Source of the DNA: Butyrivibrio sp. Su6
GTDB taxonomy: Bacteria > Bacillota > Clostridia > Lachnospirales > Lachnospiraceae
Direction of reading: 5' to 3'
Length of the DNA stretch: 64,000 bases
Assembly (NCBI RefSeq): GCF_900108105.1
Contig: NZ_FNUR01000001.1
Location: forward strand, 186,001-250,000
Below the pieces are notes generated by a model that was given only the letters and a program-made list of their open reading frames with translations, was not told where the DNA came from and ran no database searches. Position 1 is the first letter of the stretch, and each line of letters opens with the position of its first letter. Both the position numbers and the translations under genes were made by a program. Below are positions 8,300 to 17,820 of this stretch, one piece after another.

Positions 8300-9220
8300 A
8301 TGAAAAAATACATGGGCAACAAGCTTGCAATATTTCTATTTGTTTTACCTGCACTTGCAATTTTTATAATCTTTGATTTTTTTCCGATCATCCAGGTTTT
8401 TGCATACAGTTTTACTGACTGGAATGGTCTTACAACACCGACTTTTCTGGGTTTAAAGAATTACATAGACCTTTTTAATGATAGAGTTTTTTATACATCC
8501 AATAGAAATCAGCTTATTTTTGCAGTTATTATAACTGTATATCAGATGTTTTTTGCAACAGTATTTGCCATAACAATCTCTGACAAAAAGATGAAGGGCA
8601 GAAAGTTTTTGAGAGTTGCTTATTTCATCCCTGTAATCCTGTCAGTAACCGTTGTTTGTCAGTTGTGGAGCGCGATTTTAAGTGGCCAGGGACTTTTGAA
8701 TAAACTGTTTGAGACATTTGGTTCTGATTATACTCAGAACTGGCTGGGTGACAGATATAAGGCAATCTATGTTATTGCTTTTGTAAATGCATGGCAGTGG
8801 ATGGGCTATCAGTTTGCACTTATAGTTGCAGGAATCAAATCAATACCTGCAGATTATTATGAAGCGGCTAAAATTGACGGATGCTCAAATGTAAAAGCAC
8901 ATATGAAGATCACGATACCTCTTCTTGCGGAAACATATAAGTTTTGCCTGATCATATCCTTAACAGGTGGTATAAAGGCATTTACTGAAATGAATATTTT
9001 GACAGGCGGTGGCCCGAATAAATCAACGTTCACGCTTACCTACATGATGTATAATGCAGCATTTAAGAAGTCTGACTACGGATATGGTCTTGCATCTGCA
9101 TCGATCATGGTTATCGAGTGTATGCTTGTAATGCTGCTCATCAACTTTATTTTCAGAGAAAAGAATCAGCTAAAAGAGGAAGAAAAATCTAAGAAGAGGA
9201 GGCTGTCATATGGAAACTAA
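8300..9220 (+). CDS. Sugar ABC transporter permease (MalF/UgpA type)
   Basis: A 306-residue integral membrane protein with about six helices. The cytoplasmic EAA loop that docks to the ATPase is visible as YYEAAKIDGCSNVKAHMKIT at about 192-211, with the family's conserved Gly. The ribosome binding site is AAGGGAG 8 bases before ATG. It partners the next gene, with which it overlaps by 11 bases, and receives substrate from the upstream lipoprotein. The basic C-terminus (EEEKSKKRRLSYGN) is cytosolic. Confidence 0.9.
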   Translation: MKKYMGNKLAIFLFVLPALAIFIIFDFFPIIQVFAYSFTDWNGLTTPTFLGLKNYIDLFNDRVFYTSNRNQLIFAVIITVYQMFFATVFAITISDKKMKGRKFLRVAYFIPVILSVTVVCQLWSAILSGQGLLNKLFETFGSDYTQNWLGDRYKAIYVIAFVNAWQWMGYQFALIVAGIKSIPADYYEAAKIDGCSNVKAHMKITIPLLAETYKFCLIISLTGGIKAFTEMNILTGGGPNKSTFTLTYMMYNAAFKKSDYGYGLASASIMVIECMLVMLLINFIFREKNQLKEEEKSKKRRLSYGN

Positions 9221-10049
9221 AAGAAGTGTTTTACATAAAGTTTTTGTAGTGTTCTGTTGGATATATGCAGCTTTTTCACTATATCCGCTTATATGGATGC
9301 TTTTTTATTCATTTAAGACCAATCAGGAAATATTTGTCACAAATCCATTTGGATTTCCATGGCCATTACATTACGAAAATTACATAACTGCATGGACTAA
9401 ATATGATGTGCCATTATACTTTTTAAATTCACTTCTTGTATCTGTAGGAACAGTAGTTATTACAATCTTTTGTGCATTGCTATTTTCCTATGCAACAAGT
9501 AGAATGATTTGGAAGGGAAGAACATTTACAAGGTTGTTTTTGGGGCTTGGAATGTTTATCCCTGTACAGGCGATCATGATTCCTGTAGTCAAGGTTGTCC
9601 AGAGATTCAATCTTATGGGAACAAGATGGTCCTTAATTTTCCCTTATATAGCTATAAACCTTGCATTTGCCTGCATGGTATACTATGGCTTCTTTAAAGG
9701 GATACCTATGGAGCTTGAAGAGGCTGCATGTATGGATGGAGCCAATATCTATCAGACATTTTTCAGGATCATAGAGCCACTTGTAAGGCCGGCTACAGTT
9801 ACGCTTGTAATATATATTTTCCTAAATGCATGGAATGAATTCATTCTTGCCAATGTTGTAGTTGGAAGCATTCCTCAGCTTAAGACACTTCCTCTTGGAG
9901 TGTTGTTCTTCCAGGGCGAGTTTACGACAGACTGGGGCGGAATGGGTGCTACAATGGTTATTGCATCATTCCCTGCAATTATAGTTTATTCTATCTTCTC
10001 TGAGCAGGTGGAAAGTGCCATGACTATCGGAGGAGCAGTAAAGGGTTAA
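9210..10049 (+). CDS. Sugar ABC transporter permease (MalG/UgpE type)
   Basis: A 279-residue second membrane subunit, about six helices, with the EAA loop LEEAACMDGANIYQTFFRII at about 170-189 and the C-terminal family pattern SEQVESAMTIGGAVKG. Its start overlaps the upstream permease gene by 11 bases and it is followed after two bases by the sensor kinase gene, so all belong to one transcript. MalG-type permeases form a heterodimer with MalF-type partners in CUT1 sugar importers. Confidence 0.92.
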   Translation: METKRSVLHKVFVVFCWIYAAFSLYPLIWMLFYSFKTNQEIFVTNPFGFPWPLHYENYITAWTKYDVPLYFLNSLLVSVGTVVITIFCALLFSYATSRMIWKGRTFTRLFLGLGMFIPVQAIMIPVVKVVQRFNLMGTRWSLIFPYIAINLAFACMVYYGFFKGIPMELEEAACMDGANIYQTFFRIIEPLVRPATVTLVIYIFLNAWNEFILANVVVGSIPQLKTLPLGVLFFQGEFTTDWGGMGATMVIASFPAIIVYSIFSEQVESAMTIGGAVKG

Positions 10050-10051
10050 TC

Positions 10052-11848
10052 TTGAATATGACATTAAAGGACATGGAGAGGCAGCATTCTGACAGGAAGC
10101 TTTCCGGTAAGGATAAAGCCCGCAACATGTCAATAAAGTATAAAATAGCATCAATGACAGTTGTAGTAGCACTAATACCAATAGTGCTACTTACTGTTTT
10201 GATGCTTATTTTTTATAACAGAGCAATTATGCAAAGAGCAGAAAAACAGATTGAAGAAAATATCAGGATCATGTCGGACAGGATCACATCTGTTTTGAAA
10301 AATGGCGAGCTTTGCTCAAATAATCTTACGATCGAGTTTAGTAATTTCTATAACGAAAGGATCATGAAGCAGGTAACAAGGGATGCGAGGATAACATCGC
10401 AGCTTTCCCAATCACTGCTTATTTATAATGGAATATCATCTATTGTTTTTATTGACTCTGAAGGGCGATTTTACTCAAGTGATCCCAAGCTTGAAGATAT
10501 CAAGGATAAGATAATGGCTTCGGAGTACATATCATATTTAAAGGATATGGGCGGTAAAACTGTAATGATGGATCAGGCTGAAAACATCATGAACAGGGAT
10601 GACAAAGAGATAGTAACCATGGGAAAACATGTCATAAATATTGTGACCGGAAGCCCTATTGGATATCTTTTTGTGAATATGGACAAGGATTATCTTATTG
10701 AATCTTCGCAAAGTGAGATAAGCTATTATTTCCTTTACGATACATTGGGAAACTGTATTTCTGAAAGTGACAGCAAAGAGCAGTTCTATTCTGATACAGA
10801 TTTTTTAAGTGGCCTGATCAAAAGTCCTAAAGAACGCTTAAAGTATGGCGGTGAGACCTATCTTATGGCAAAGGACACACTTGATGAATTCAAGTGGACG
10901 GTTGTCGGGATCACAAATTTAAACAAGTTTAATGTGACAGGTAAGGACCTTTGGTTTATTTTGCTTACTACAGGCTCTATTTCTGCAGTCCTGCTTCTTT
11001 TATCAGTTGTTTTCTCAACCAATATAATAACAAGGCCTCTTAAGATATTGCATGACGGTGCCCAGCAGATTGCCGAGGGTGATATGAGCTACAGGTTCAG
11101 ATTCAAGACAAAGGATGAAATAGGAAGACTTGGAAGAATCTTTAACTATATGACTCAGAGGAACTTAGAACTCCTAAATCAGGTAGATGAAGAGGCCAAA
11201 AAGAAAAGAGAATACGAGCTTGCCTTGATCCAGGAGCAGGTAAAGCCGCATTTTTTATATAATACTCTGGATATTATCATAATGCTCATTGAGATGAACA
11301 GGTCAAAAGAGGCTGCGAGAGTCACTCAAAAGCTTGCTAACTACTACAAGAATTCTTTATCCGGCAGTGAAGAGATTGTCAGTATTGAACGGGAAATTCA
11401 GATAACAAGGGATTATCTTGATCTTCAGACCATGCGATATGGAGATAAGTTTAAGTACGATTTTGATATTCCTAAAGAGCTATTTGGGATTAATATTCCT
11501 AAGATGACTCTTCAGCCTCTGGTAGAAAATGCAATTTACCACGGACTTAAGTACAAGGAAGACTGGGGCAAGATCACTATAACAGGACATAAAAACAAAG
11601 ACACTATAAAACTGTATGTAACAGATGATGGAATTGGTATTGATGAAGAGAAACTTGCGTCCATGCAGGAAAATCTAAAGAGAAATGAGATTCCTGAAGA
11701 TGCGGACAGAAAGCATTTTGGCGTATATAGTGTTGATCACAGGCTCAGATTATACTTTGGTGATGAGTATGGCCTTAGCGTTGACAGCCAAAAAGATCAG
11801 GGGACGACTTTTACGATCAGGATACCTGACGTAAGCGAAAAGAGGTAA
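10052..11848 (+). CDS. Sensor histidine kinase, YesM/LytS-like (HisKA_5-type) family
   Basis: A 598-residue membrane kinase. Order: helix at about 30-55, extracytoplasmic sensor of about 240 residues, second helix at about 297-320, HAMP (ITRPLKILHDGAQQIAEGDM), then the internal kinase domain with the phospho-acceptor in QEQVKPHFLYNTLD, followed by the ATPase domain with LVENAIYHGLKY (N box) and DDGIGID (G1 box). The proposed start is TTG with AGGG 6 bases before it; an ATG two codons on is an alternative. It lies directly downstream of the transporter and upstream of its regulator, so it probably senses the transported sugar, perhaps through the binding protein. That last point is inference. 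Confidence 0.9.
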   Translation: MNMTLKDMERQHSDRKLSGKDKARNMSIKYKIASMTVVVALIPIVLLTVLMLIFYNRAIMQRAEKQIEENIRIMSDRITSVLKNGELCSNNLTIEFSNFYNERIMKQVTRDARITSQLSQSLLIYNGISSIVFIDSEGRFYSSDPKLEDIKDKIMASEYISYLKDMGGKTVMMDQAENIMNRDDKEIVTMGKHVINIVTGSPIGYLFVNMDKDYLIESSQSEISYYFLYDTLGNCISESDSKEQFYSDTDFLSGLIKSPKERLKYGGETYLMAKDTLDEFKWTVVGITNLNKFNVTGKDLWFILLTTGSISAVLLLLSVVFSTNIITRPLKILHDGAQQIAEGDMSYRFRFKTKDEIGRLGRIFNYMTQRNLELLNQVDEEAKKKREYELALIQEQVKPHFLYNTLDIIIMLIEMNRSKEAARVTQKLANYYKNSLSGSEEIVSIEREIQITRDYLDLQTMRYGDKFKYDFDIPKELFGINIPKMTLQPLVENAIYHGLKYKEDWGKITITGHKNKDTIKLYVTDDGIGIDEEKLASMQENLKRNEIPEDADRKHFGVYSVDHRLRLYFGDEYGLSVDSQKDQGTTFTIRIPDVSEKR

Positions 11849-11854
11849 ATTGTT

Positions 11855-13414
11855 TTGAATAAGATTATGATTGTCGATGATATGCCTATTTTTTTGGAGT
11901 ATTTAAGAGGTTGCATTGATTGGAATGCATATGGTTTTGAAATCTGCTGCGAAGCCCATGATGGCAGAGAAGCGCTGCAAAAGATGGAGGAATATCTTCC
12001 TGATGTAGTTCTGACAGATATAACTATGCCATACCTAAACGGTCTTGAGCTTTCTGAAAAGATCATTAAAGATTATCCTGATACTGCAGTTGTTCTGATA
12101 ACAGGAAATAATGAATTTGAATATGCAAGAAAAGCCGTAAAGATCGGTGTTTGCGATTATATAGTAAAGCCTTTTGAAAAAGAAGAACTGATCCTTAGTC
12201 TTTTAAAGCTACAGGATAATATTGGAAAAGCTGTAGAGAACTCTCTTAGAGATGATTACGTTTTGACAGATGAGCTCAAAGCTCTTATATATGCCGGGAT
12301 ATCAGATTCTGAGCATTCAAACGAGATTGAAGAGAAGATATTTGGATGGGGCTCCGGGGCAGGATATTTGCTGGGGCTGGTTAAATTTGACGGGGATATA
12401 AATAATAACAGTTCAAGGGAAGAACTAATGAACTGGGAGCGCCTCATTGCAAAAATGCTTGAGGATAAACTTGATATAGATGGTGAAGTAAAGATTTTTA
12501 ATGATTTTGAAAATAACATCATCATTCTCATGCGCTTCAATAGAGCTTCTGATATAAGCAATTTCAAGGGATATGAGTTTACAGATATTATCGATGTAGT
12601 AAAGAACCAGCTTGGCTTTGATATTACAATAGTTCTTTCAAGGGCTGATGAGCTAAAAGGTGTAAAAAAGGCCTATGAAAGAGCGCTTGGAACAGTGATG
12701 GTCAAGGGACATGGAAAACTTATAGACCTTAGAGAAGAGTCAGAGCCACCTGTTTTTACTTCACTTGACGCAATCTTCAGGCTCAATAAGGATATTGAAA
12801 ATCTCTTATCAGATGACGTTGAAAATGTTATCAATACGATGTGGCAGCATATTAGAGAAGCGCATCCTAAGGAAGATGGGCACACTATCACTGATATGAA
12901 TATTATAAGCAGTGCTCTCAGCGTACTTATGACTAACATTATCAATTCGGGATTTTCAATAGAGAAAATTTATGGCGATGGTTTTTCGCCGGAACACTTT
13001 TTTTCAGGATCGATAGGTTCTGATGAAATGAAGGATAAAGTGATATATCTTTTTAAAAAGAGGATTGAATTTGAAAAGGATAAGAAAAAGTCCAAGTCAA
13101 GAGATGTTGCGCTTTCTGCCAAGGAATATATAGAACAAAACTATATTAACAGTGAACTATCAGTTGCTGACATATCGGAAGTGCTTTGCGTTAACCAGAC
13201 TTATCTCAGAAAGATGTTCAAAAGTGAAATGAATATGACTCTCTCTGAATATATAACACAGGTGCGTATGCAGGAGGCAAAAAGACTTATCACTGCAACA
13301 GATGAAAAATTATCATTGATTGCAGAAAAAGTTGGCTATAGCGATGTGAGTTATTTTTCAAATGTGTTCAAAAAATATTATGGAAATTCTCCACGTAGTA
13401 TGAGCAAAGAGTAG
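11855..13414 (+). CDS. Response regulator with AraC-type DNA-binding domain (YesN-like)
   Basis: A 519-residue regulator. The N-terminal receiver (1-120) has VDD, the phospho-acceptor Asp in LTDITMPYLNG and Lys in VKPF. A long middle region of about 270 residues has no clear motif. Two helix-turn-helix units of the AraC family close the protein: LSVADISEVLCVNQTYLRKM and LSLIAEKVGYSDVSYFSNVF, ending in the family's KYYGNSPR. The start is TTG with AGAGG 9 bases before; the next ATG would remove the first receiver strand. It is paired with the upstream kinase and very likely controls the transporter operon at 6.9 kb. Confidence 0.9.
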   Translation: MNKIMIVDDMPIFLEYLRGCIDWNAYGFEICCEAHDGREALQKMEEYLPDVVLTDITMPYLNGLELSEKIIKDYPDTAVVLITGNNEFEYARKAVKIGVCDYIVKPFEKEELILSLLKLQDNIGKAVENSLRDDYVLTDELKALIYAGISDSEHSNEIEEKIFGWGSGAGYLLGLVKFDGDINNNSSREELMNWERLIAKMLEDKLDIDGEVKIFNDFENNIIILMRFNRASDISNFKGYEFTDIIDVVKNQLGFDITIVLSRADELKGVKKAYERALGTVMVKGHGKLIDLREESEPPVFTSLDAIFRLNKDIENLLSDDVENVINTMWQHIREAHPKEDGHTITDMNIISSALSVLMTNIINSGFSIEKIYGDGFSPEHFFSGSIGSDEMKDKVIYLFKKRIEFEKDKKKSKSRDVALSAKEYIEQNYINSELSVADISEVLCVNQTYLRKMFKSEMNMTLSEYITQVRMQEAKRLITATDEKLSLIAEKVGYSDVSYFSNVFKKYYGNSPRSMSKE

Positions 13415-13490
13415 TGTATTTTAAGCCATTTGTGGTATTATTTTAAATAACGAAATTTTCTGGTGACTTGATCTTAGAAGTGGAGGAGCT

Positions 13491-14735
13491 ATGGTATTAC
13501 TTGATATTTGTAAAAATGCGAAGGCTGCAAAGCCAGCAATGATAAAACTTTCAACAAAAGAAAAAAATGGGGCTCTTTTGGCAGTTGCAGAGGGTCTTAT
13601 TAAAGATTGTGGCAAGATCCTTGAAGCAAACCGCATCGATTATGAAAATGGTGTTAAAAATGGCATGAATCAAGGGCTTTTAGACAGGCTAAAACTCGAT
13701 GAAAAAAGAGTAGAGGCTATGGCTGAAGGCATCAGAGAAGTATCCGCACTTGAAGACCCTATAGGGCAGGAAATTGAGCATTTTGAGAGACCAAATGGCC
13801 TTAAGATAAAAAAGATAAGAGTTCCGCTTGGAGTTGTTGGAATAATTTATGAATCACGTCCAAATGTTACAGCTGATGCATTTGCTCTTACTTTTAAGTC
13901 AGGTAACGTGACTATTCTTAAGGGTGGAAGTGATGCTATAAACAGCAATATTGCAATTACAAATTCTATCAGAAACACACTTCAAAGCCTTGGTATTACA
14001 GCAGATGCCATTCAGCTCATAGAAGCTACGGACAGACAGGTTACAACTGATTTCATGAAGATGAAAGAATACGTTGATGTTCTGATCCCAAGAGGAAGCG
14101 CAGGACTTATAAGAGCGGTTGTAGAAAACTCTAATATTCCTGTTATTGAGACAGGAACAGGTAACTGTCATATATATGTTGACAAGGATGCTGATATCCA
14201 GAAGGCAATTCCAATCATAATCAATGCTAAGACACAGAGAATTGGTGTGTGCAATGCGGCAGAATCACTTATCGTTCATGAAGATATTATGGAGAAGTTC
14301 CTTCCTGAATTTGAAAATGCCATGAAAGAACACTCTGTTGAAGTCAGAGCAGATAAGCCAAGTAAGGCATATATGTCTTTTGCCATTGATGCAACAGAAG
14401 AGGACTTCGGAAAAGAGTATCTTGATTACATTATTTCTGTTAAGTCTGTAAAGAGTGTTGACGAGGCTATTGATCATATAAATAAATATGGCACCGGTCA
14501 TTCAGAGTCGATCATCACTGAAAACAAGGAAACAGCAGATAAGTTTTTGGCGCTTGTTGATGCAGCATGTGTTTATGCCAATGCATCCACAAGATTTACA
14601 GATGGCTTTGAATTTGGCTTTGGAGCTGAAATAGGAATTAGTACACAGAAACTCCATGCAAGGGGACCAATGGGGTTAAAAGAGCTTACTTCCTATAAGT
14701 ACCAAATCTGCGGAAATGGTCAGACTAGAAAATAA
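13491..14735 (+). CDS. proA: Glutamate-5-semialdehyde dehydrogenase (gamma-glutamyl phosphate reductase)
   Basis: This 414-residue enzyme reduces gamma-glutamyl phosphate with NADPH to glutamate-5-semialdehyde, the second step of proline synthesis. It matches the ProA family along its length: VPLGVVGIIYESRPNVTADA, GGSDAINSN, PRGSAGLIRAVVENS, the nucleophile Cys254 in RIGVCNAAES, and the C-terminal FEFGFGAEIGISTQKLHARG. The start has GGAGGAG at good spacing. ProB and ProC genes are not adjacent, unlike many proBA operons. A terminator is not evident before it, but the 76-base gap from the regulator suggests its own transcript. Confidence 0.96.
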   Translation: MVLLDICKNAKAAKPAMIKLSTKEKNGALLAVAEGLIKDCGKILEANRIDYENGVKNGMNQGLLDRLKLDEKRVEAMAEGIREVSALEDPIGQEIEHFERPNGLKIKKIRVPLGVVGIIYESRPNVTADAFALTFKSGNVTILKGGSDAINSNIAITNSIRNTLQSLGITADAIQLIEATDRQVTTDFMKMKEYVDVLIPRGSAGLIRAVVENSNIPVIETGTGNCHIYVDKDADIQKAIPIIINAKTQRIGVCNAAESLIVHEDIMEKFLPEFENAMKEHSVEVRADKPSKAYMSFAIDATEEDFGKEYLDYIISVKSVKSVDEAIDHINKYGTGHSESIITENKETADKFLALVDAACVYANASTRFTDGFEFGFGAEIGISTQKLHARGPMGLKELTSYKYQICGNGQTRK

Positions 14736-14758
14736 GGCATAAGAAGGAGTGGGTTTTT

Positions 14759-15862
14759 ATGTTACAGGGTAATGAGGAAATACTAGAAGCCAAAAAACAC
14801 ATAATTGAAGTTGCAAGAGAACTTCATGAAATAGGGCTTCTTGTCAGAACTTGGGGGAATGTAAGTCAGAGGATTGACGAAAATAGCTTTTTGATCACAC
14901 CAAGCGGCATTAAATATGAAGATCTTACTGTCGACATGATCGTGAAGGTAAATATTGATGATCTTTCTTACGAGGGAGATGTTTTGCCTTCTACAGAAAA
15001 GTGTGTCCATGCCGCCTGTTACAAAGAAAGAAAAGATATAGACTTTATTATTCATACGCACCAGGTTTATGCCTCCTGCGTTGGAACACTGGGAATTAAA
15101 AAAGTATTTTCATATCTTGATGATGAGGATATTGAGATTCCTGTCGCAGCATTTGCCCTTCCGGGGAGCGAAAAGCTTGTTGAAAATACTGTTAAAGCCA
15201 TTAATAAATTTCCTGATTGCAATGGCTTTATTATGGCTAACCATGGAACATTATGCTTTGGCAAGAACTCAAAAGAGGCTATTTATGAAGCAGAAAAAAT
15301 GGAAGTAGCCTGCAACAATTTCCTTATTGATGTCTGCAAGACAGATATTAAACACGGCGTTGAGTTTGGCTTTAATTCGCATCTTGAAAATGGAGAGATA
15401 GTTTATGAAATTCCCGATACTCCTAAGCGTGTCAAACACATTCATGAGCTTATTTATGCCAAGAGAAAGGATGTAAAATACATCATTCATAATAAATCAG
15501 AAGCTGTAATGACAGTATCAAGACGAGCTAATCATATGCGCCCGCTTTTATATGATTTTGCACAGCTTATTGGCGTAAGCGTAAAGGTCCCAAGCAATGA
15601 ACATGGCAAAGACGGTATGAGCTATCACAATATTAAAAAGAACGTCAATGTTGTCTTTTCACTATATGATGGAGCATACTGCCTTGGCGCTTCTTATGAC
15701 GATGCCATGGATGTGGCAGATGTTCTTGATAAGGGCTGCATTGCTCATGTCGCTGTAATGAGGCATGGCGAAGGGCACTTTTTGTCACTTTTAGAATGCA
15801 TAAAGATGAACAGATTTTATAGAAAATCATACTCAAAGAGATCAGAAATTGTAAAAAAATAA
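14759..15862 (+). CDS. Two-domain class II aldolase/adducin-like protein, second domain degenerate
   Basis: A 367-residue protein with two related halves. The first half is a canonical class II aldolase fold: WGNVSQRID, Glu80 in PSTEKCVH, zinc ligands His99 and His101 in IIHTHQ, and His162 in ANHGTLCFG. From about residue 215 a second, similar domain begins; it keeps IHELIYAKRKDVKYIIHNKSE, aligning with the zinc site but reading HNK rather than HTH, so it probably binds no metal. The first domain could act as an aldolase or epimerase on a phosphorylated sugar (fuculose-phosphate aldolase type), and the second may be structural or regulatory. GGAG lies 9 bases before the ATG. It sits between proA and an LD-carboxypeptidase gene with short gaps. 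The substrate is unknown. Confidence 0.8.
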   Translation: MLQGNEEILEAKKHIIEVARELHEIGLLVRTWGNVSQRIDENSFLITPSGIKYEDLTVDMIVKVNIDDLSYEGDVLPSTEKCVHAACYKERKDIDFIIHTHQVYASCVGTLGIKKVFSYLDDEDIEIPVAAFALPGSEKLVENTVKAINKFPDCNGFIMANHGTLCFGKNSKEAIYEAEKMEVACNNFLIDVCKTDIKHGVEFGFNSHLENGEIVYEIPDTPKRVKHIHELIYAKRKDVKYIIHNKSEAVMTVSRRANHMRPLLYDFAQLIGVSVKVPSNEHGKDGMSYHNIKKNVNVVFSLYDGAYCLGASYDDAMDVADVLDKGCIAHVAVMRHGEGHFLSLLECIKMNRFYRKSYSKRSEIVKK

Positions 15863-15882
15863 ATTGAAAGGCAGCGCATAAA

Positions 15883-16953
15883 ATGATCAGAAGGCCGGAA
15901 AGCATCAAAAAAGGAAATACGATAGGAATAACAGCACCTTCTTTTGGAGCAGCAACAGAACCCTATAGTGTTCTTATTGATATAGCTATAAAGAATCTAA
16001 AAGAGAGAGGCTATAACATCATAGAAGGCAAGACAGCACGAATGGGTGATGGTAAGGGAATAAGTACAGACCCAAAAGTTACAAGTGCTGAACTTATGGA
16101 GTTTTATAAATCAGACGCCATAGATGCCATTATATCTGCCGGTGGTGGTGAGCTTATGAATGAAACCATCACTTACGTTGACTTTGAAGAGCTTAAGAAT
16201 TGTAAACCCAAGTGGTATATAGGCTATTCAGATAATACTCATTTTATTTTTCCTCTTGTAACTATATCCGGAACAATGGGAATCTATGGCCCTTGCATAA
16301 ACGGATATGGTAAAACCTGGGAGAATACAGAAAATGACGCTTTTGCGCTTTTAGAAGGGACAAAGACCGATTTTAAAGGCTATGATATGTATTCATACAG
16401 TGATGAGCCATCTGATCCTGATGCTCCTATAGATTACGATAAACTCATGACCTATGATCTTAACCAGAAAAAGATATTAAGTTCTTTTGACTGCAGTAGT
16501 AAGAAGGCTGTTAAGGTGGATGAGACAAAAGAACTTAAGTGTGAAGGGATGCTCCTTGGAGGCTGCCTTGATGTTCTCTTTGATATTGTTGGTACAAGGT
16601 TTGACAATATGAAGGAGTTTAAAAGAGAGCACAAGGATATAATCTGGGTTTTGGAAGAATGCGATCTTAATGTTATGTCATACAGAAGAGCGCTTTGGAA
16701 CCTCAGAGAAGCTGGATGGTTTGATGATGCAAAGGGCTTTATCATCGGAAGAGCAAGAGCTGCAAGAGGAGAAGAGTTTACAGGAGTTGATGAATACAAT
16801 GCTGTAACAGATATTTTGGAAGGCTTTGGTGTTCCTATCATAATGGACGCTGATATTGGACATATTTCTCCCATGCTTCCTGTAATTATGGGGGCAGAAG
16901 CAATTGTGTCCGCAAAGGGAAATGACTTAAGAATCAAGTATATAGAAAATTAA
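15883..16953 (+). CDS. LD-carboxypeptidase / MccF-like serine peptidase (family S66)
   Basis: A 356-residue cytosolic peptidase that cleaves the L-D bond of muropeptide tetrapeptides in wall recycling, or in MccF-type members inactivates peptide-nucleotide antibiotics. The family triad is visible: nucleophile Ser116 in YIGYSDNTHF, Glu in WVLEECDLN at about 265, and His in DADIGHISPMLP near 325. The N-terminus RPESIKKGNTIGITAPSFGA is typical. The length and the loop spacing are closer to the MccF subgroup than to E. coli LdcA, so self-immunity-like hydrolysis is possible but unproven. It is 20 bases downstream of the aldolase-like gene. Confidence 0.88.
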   Translation: MIRRPESIKKGNTIGITAPSFGAATEPYSVLIDIAIKNLKERGYNIIEGKTARMGDGKGISTDPKVTSAELMEFYKSDAIDAIISAGGGELMNETITYVDFEELKNCKPKWYIGYSDNTHFIFPLVTISGTMGIYGPCINGYGKTWENTENDAFALLEGTKTDFKGYDMYSYSDEPSDPDAPIDYDKLMTYDLNQKKILSSFDCSSKKAVKVDETKELKCEGMLLGGCLDVLFDIVGTRFDNMKEFKREHKDIIWVLEECDLNVMSYRRALWNLREAGWFDDAKGFIIGRARAARGEEFTGVDEYNAVTDILEGFGVPIIMDADIGHISPMLPVIMGAEAIVSAKGNDLRIKYIEN

Positions 16954-17069
16954 TTCTGTTTAGGAAATCTTTATACGCAATAAAGTAAACAAACACTATA
17001 ATATAAGTACCTGAGAACATGTATAATATGTGGAAATAAACAATTTTTTGTATTGTAGAGAGGTGCAAA

Positions 17070-17759
17070 ATGAGAAAAATATTTAAAGGTTTAGTATTAT
17101 TTGTATTAACTGCCGCAATTACTATTTTCACTATGAATCTCAATGTATTTGCCATGAGTGATGTTCCGGATTACTTTGATTTTCAGGATACTGTACTTTC
17201 GATAAATGCTGGCGAGACCAAGACCATGAGTATGAGGGCCAATTACAATTACACCTATTACCTGGGACCACATACAAGTGCAGCTACATATCTGGAGTGC
17301 TCATATGCAAGTGGAACTCAGAATGTTACATTTCATATTGGAGCAGATGAGACTGTAAAGAATGTATTTTTCTATTTCTATGTTGATGATGACAGGGTGC
17401 AGAATAAAGATATAGAGGATAATGTAGAGGTATACGTACAGAATATACAGACTACTTATGAAAGCATCTCTGTAACGCTTTGCGATGGAAAAACGGGTAC
17501 TGTATCTAAAAATGGTAACACAGCTATTATGTATAATCAGGATAACGTTGCAATGGCTTCTTTTGCTCTTTCCAATAACAATGGACATAATGCTACCAAT
17601 GGCTTAAAAGGAGTTGTTGAAAATGGAGCCAAGTATTTTGATGTAGTATCCGGCAATCCAAATGCAACACCGGTTGTTTCTGAGTCAGATAAGGGCGTCT
17701 TTATTGCTAATGGTTTTGCAGGTGTTTGCGTAAATGGCAATTATAAAAACTGGCCATAA
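17070..17759 (+). CDS. Secreted protein of unknown function
   Basis: A 229-residue protein with a clear signal peptide: basic MRKIFKG, a hydrophobic stretch to about residue 25, and cleavage probably after VFA. The mature part is rich in Asn, Thr, Tyr and Val, with only two Cys near positions 74 and 135 and another near the C-terminus, and looks all-beta. There is no anchor, LPXTG or dockerin. I recognise no family. It stands alone: 116 bases after the LD-carboxypeptidase gene, with GAGAGGTG before ATG, and a strong bidirectional terminator after it. A role at the cell surface or in medium is likely only from the signal peptide. Confidence 0.75.
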   Translation: MRKIFKGLVLFVLTAAITIFTMNLNVFAMSDVPDYFDFQDTVLSINAGETKTMSMRANYNYTYYLGPHTSAATYLECSYASGTQNVTFHIGADETVKNVFFYFYVDDDRVQNKDIEDNVEVYVQNIQTTYESISVTLCDGKTGTVSKNGNTAIMYNQDNVAMASFALSNNNGHNATNGLKGVVENGAKYFDVVSGNPNATPVVSESDKGVFIANGFAGVCVNGNYKNWP

Positions 17760-17773
17760 ACAAAAAAGATAAT

Positions 17774-17813
17774 AAAAAGCATGTTGCTTTGTAATTTAAG
17801 CAACATGCTTTTT
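17774..17813. terminator. Bidirectional terminator between secreted protein and potD genes
   Basis: AAAAAGCATGTTGCTT pairs perfectly with AAGCAACATGCTTTTT, loop of 8 bases, A-run and T-run on opposite sides. It serves two convergent genes. Confidence 0.93.
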
Positions 17814-17820
17814 CTATTCT

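Noticed and set aside
13455..13469. CodY-box-like sequence before proA
   Set aside because: Only 11 of 15 matches (left half perfect, right half poor), which is expected by chance in AT-rich DNA.
16452..16937. Long antisense open frame (161 codons) opposite the LD-carboxypeptidase gene
   Set aside because: It lies wholly within a well-supported gene, has Ser/Ile-rich shadow composition and no ribosome binding site.
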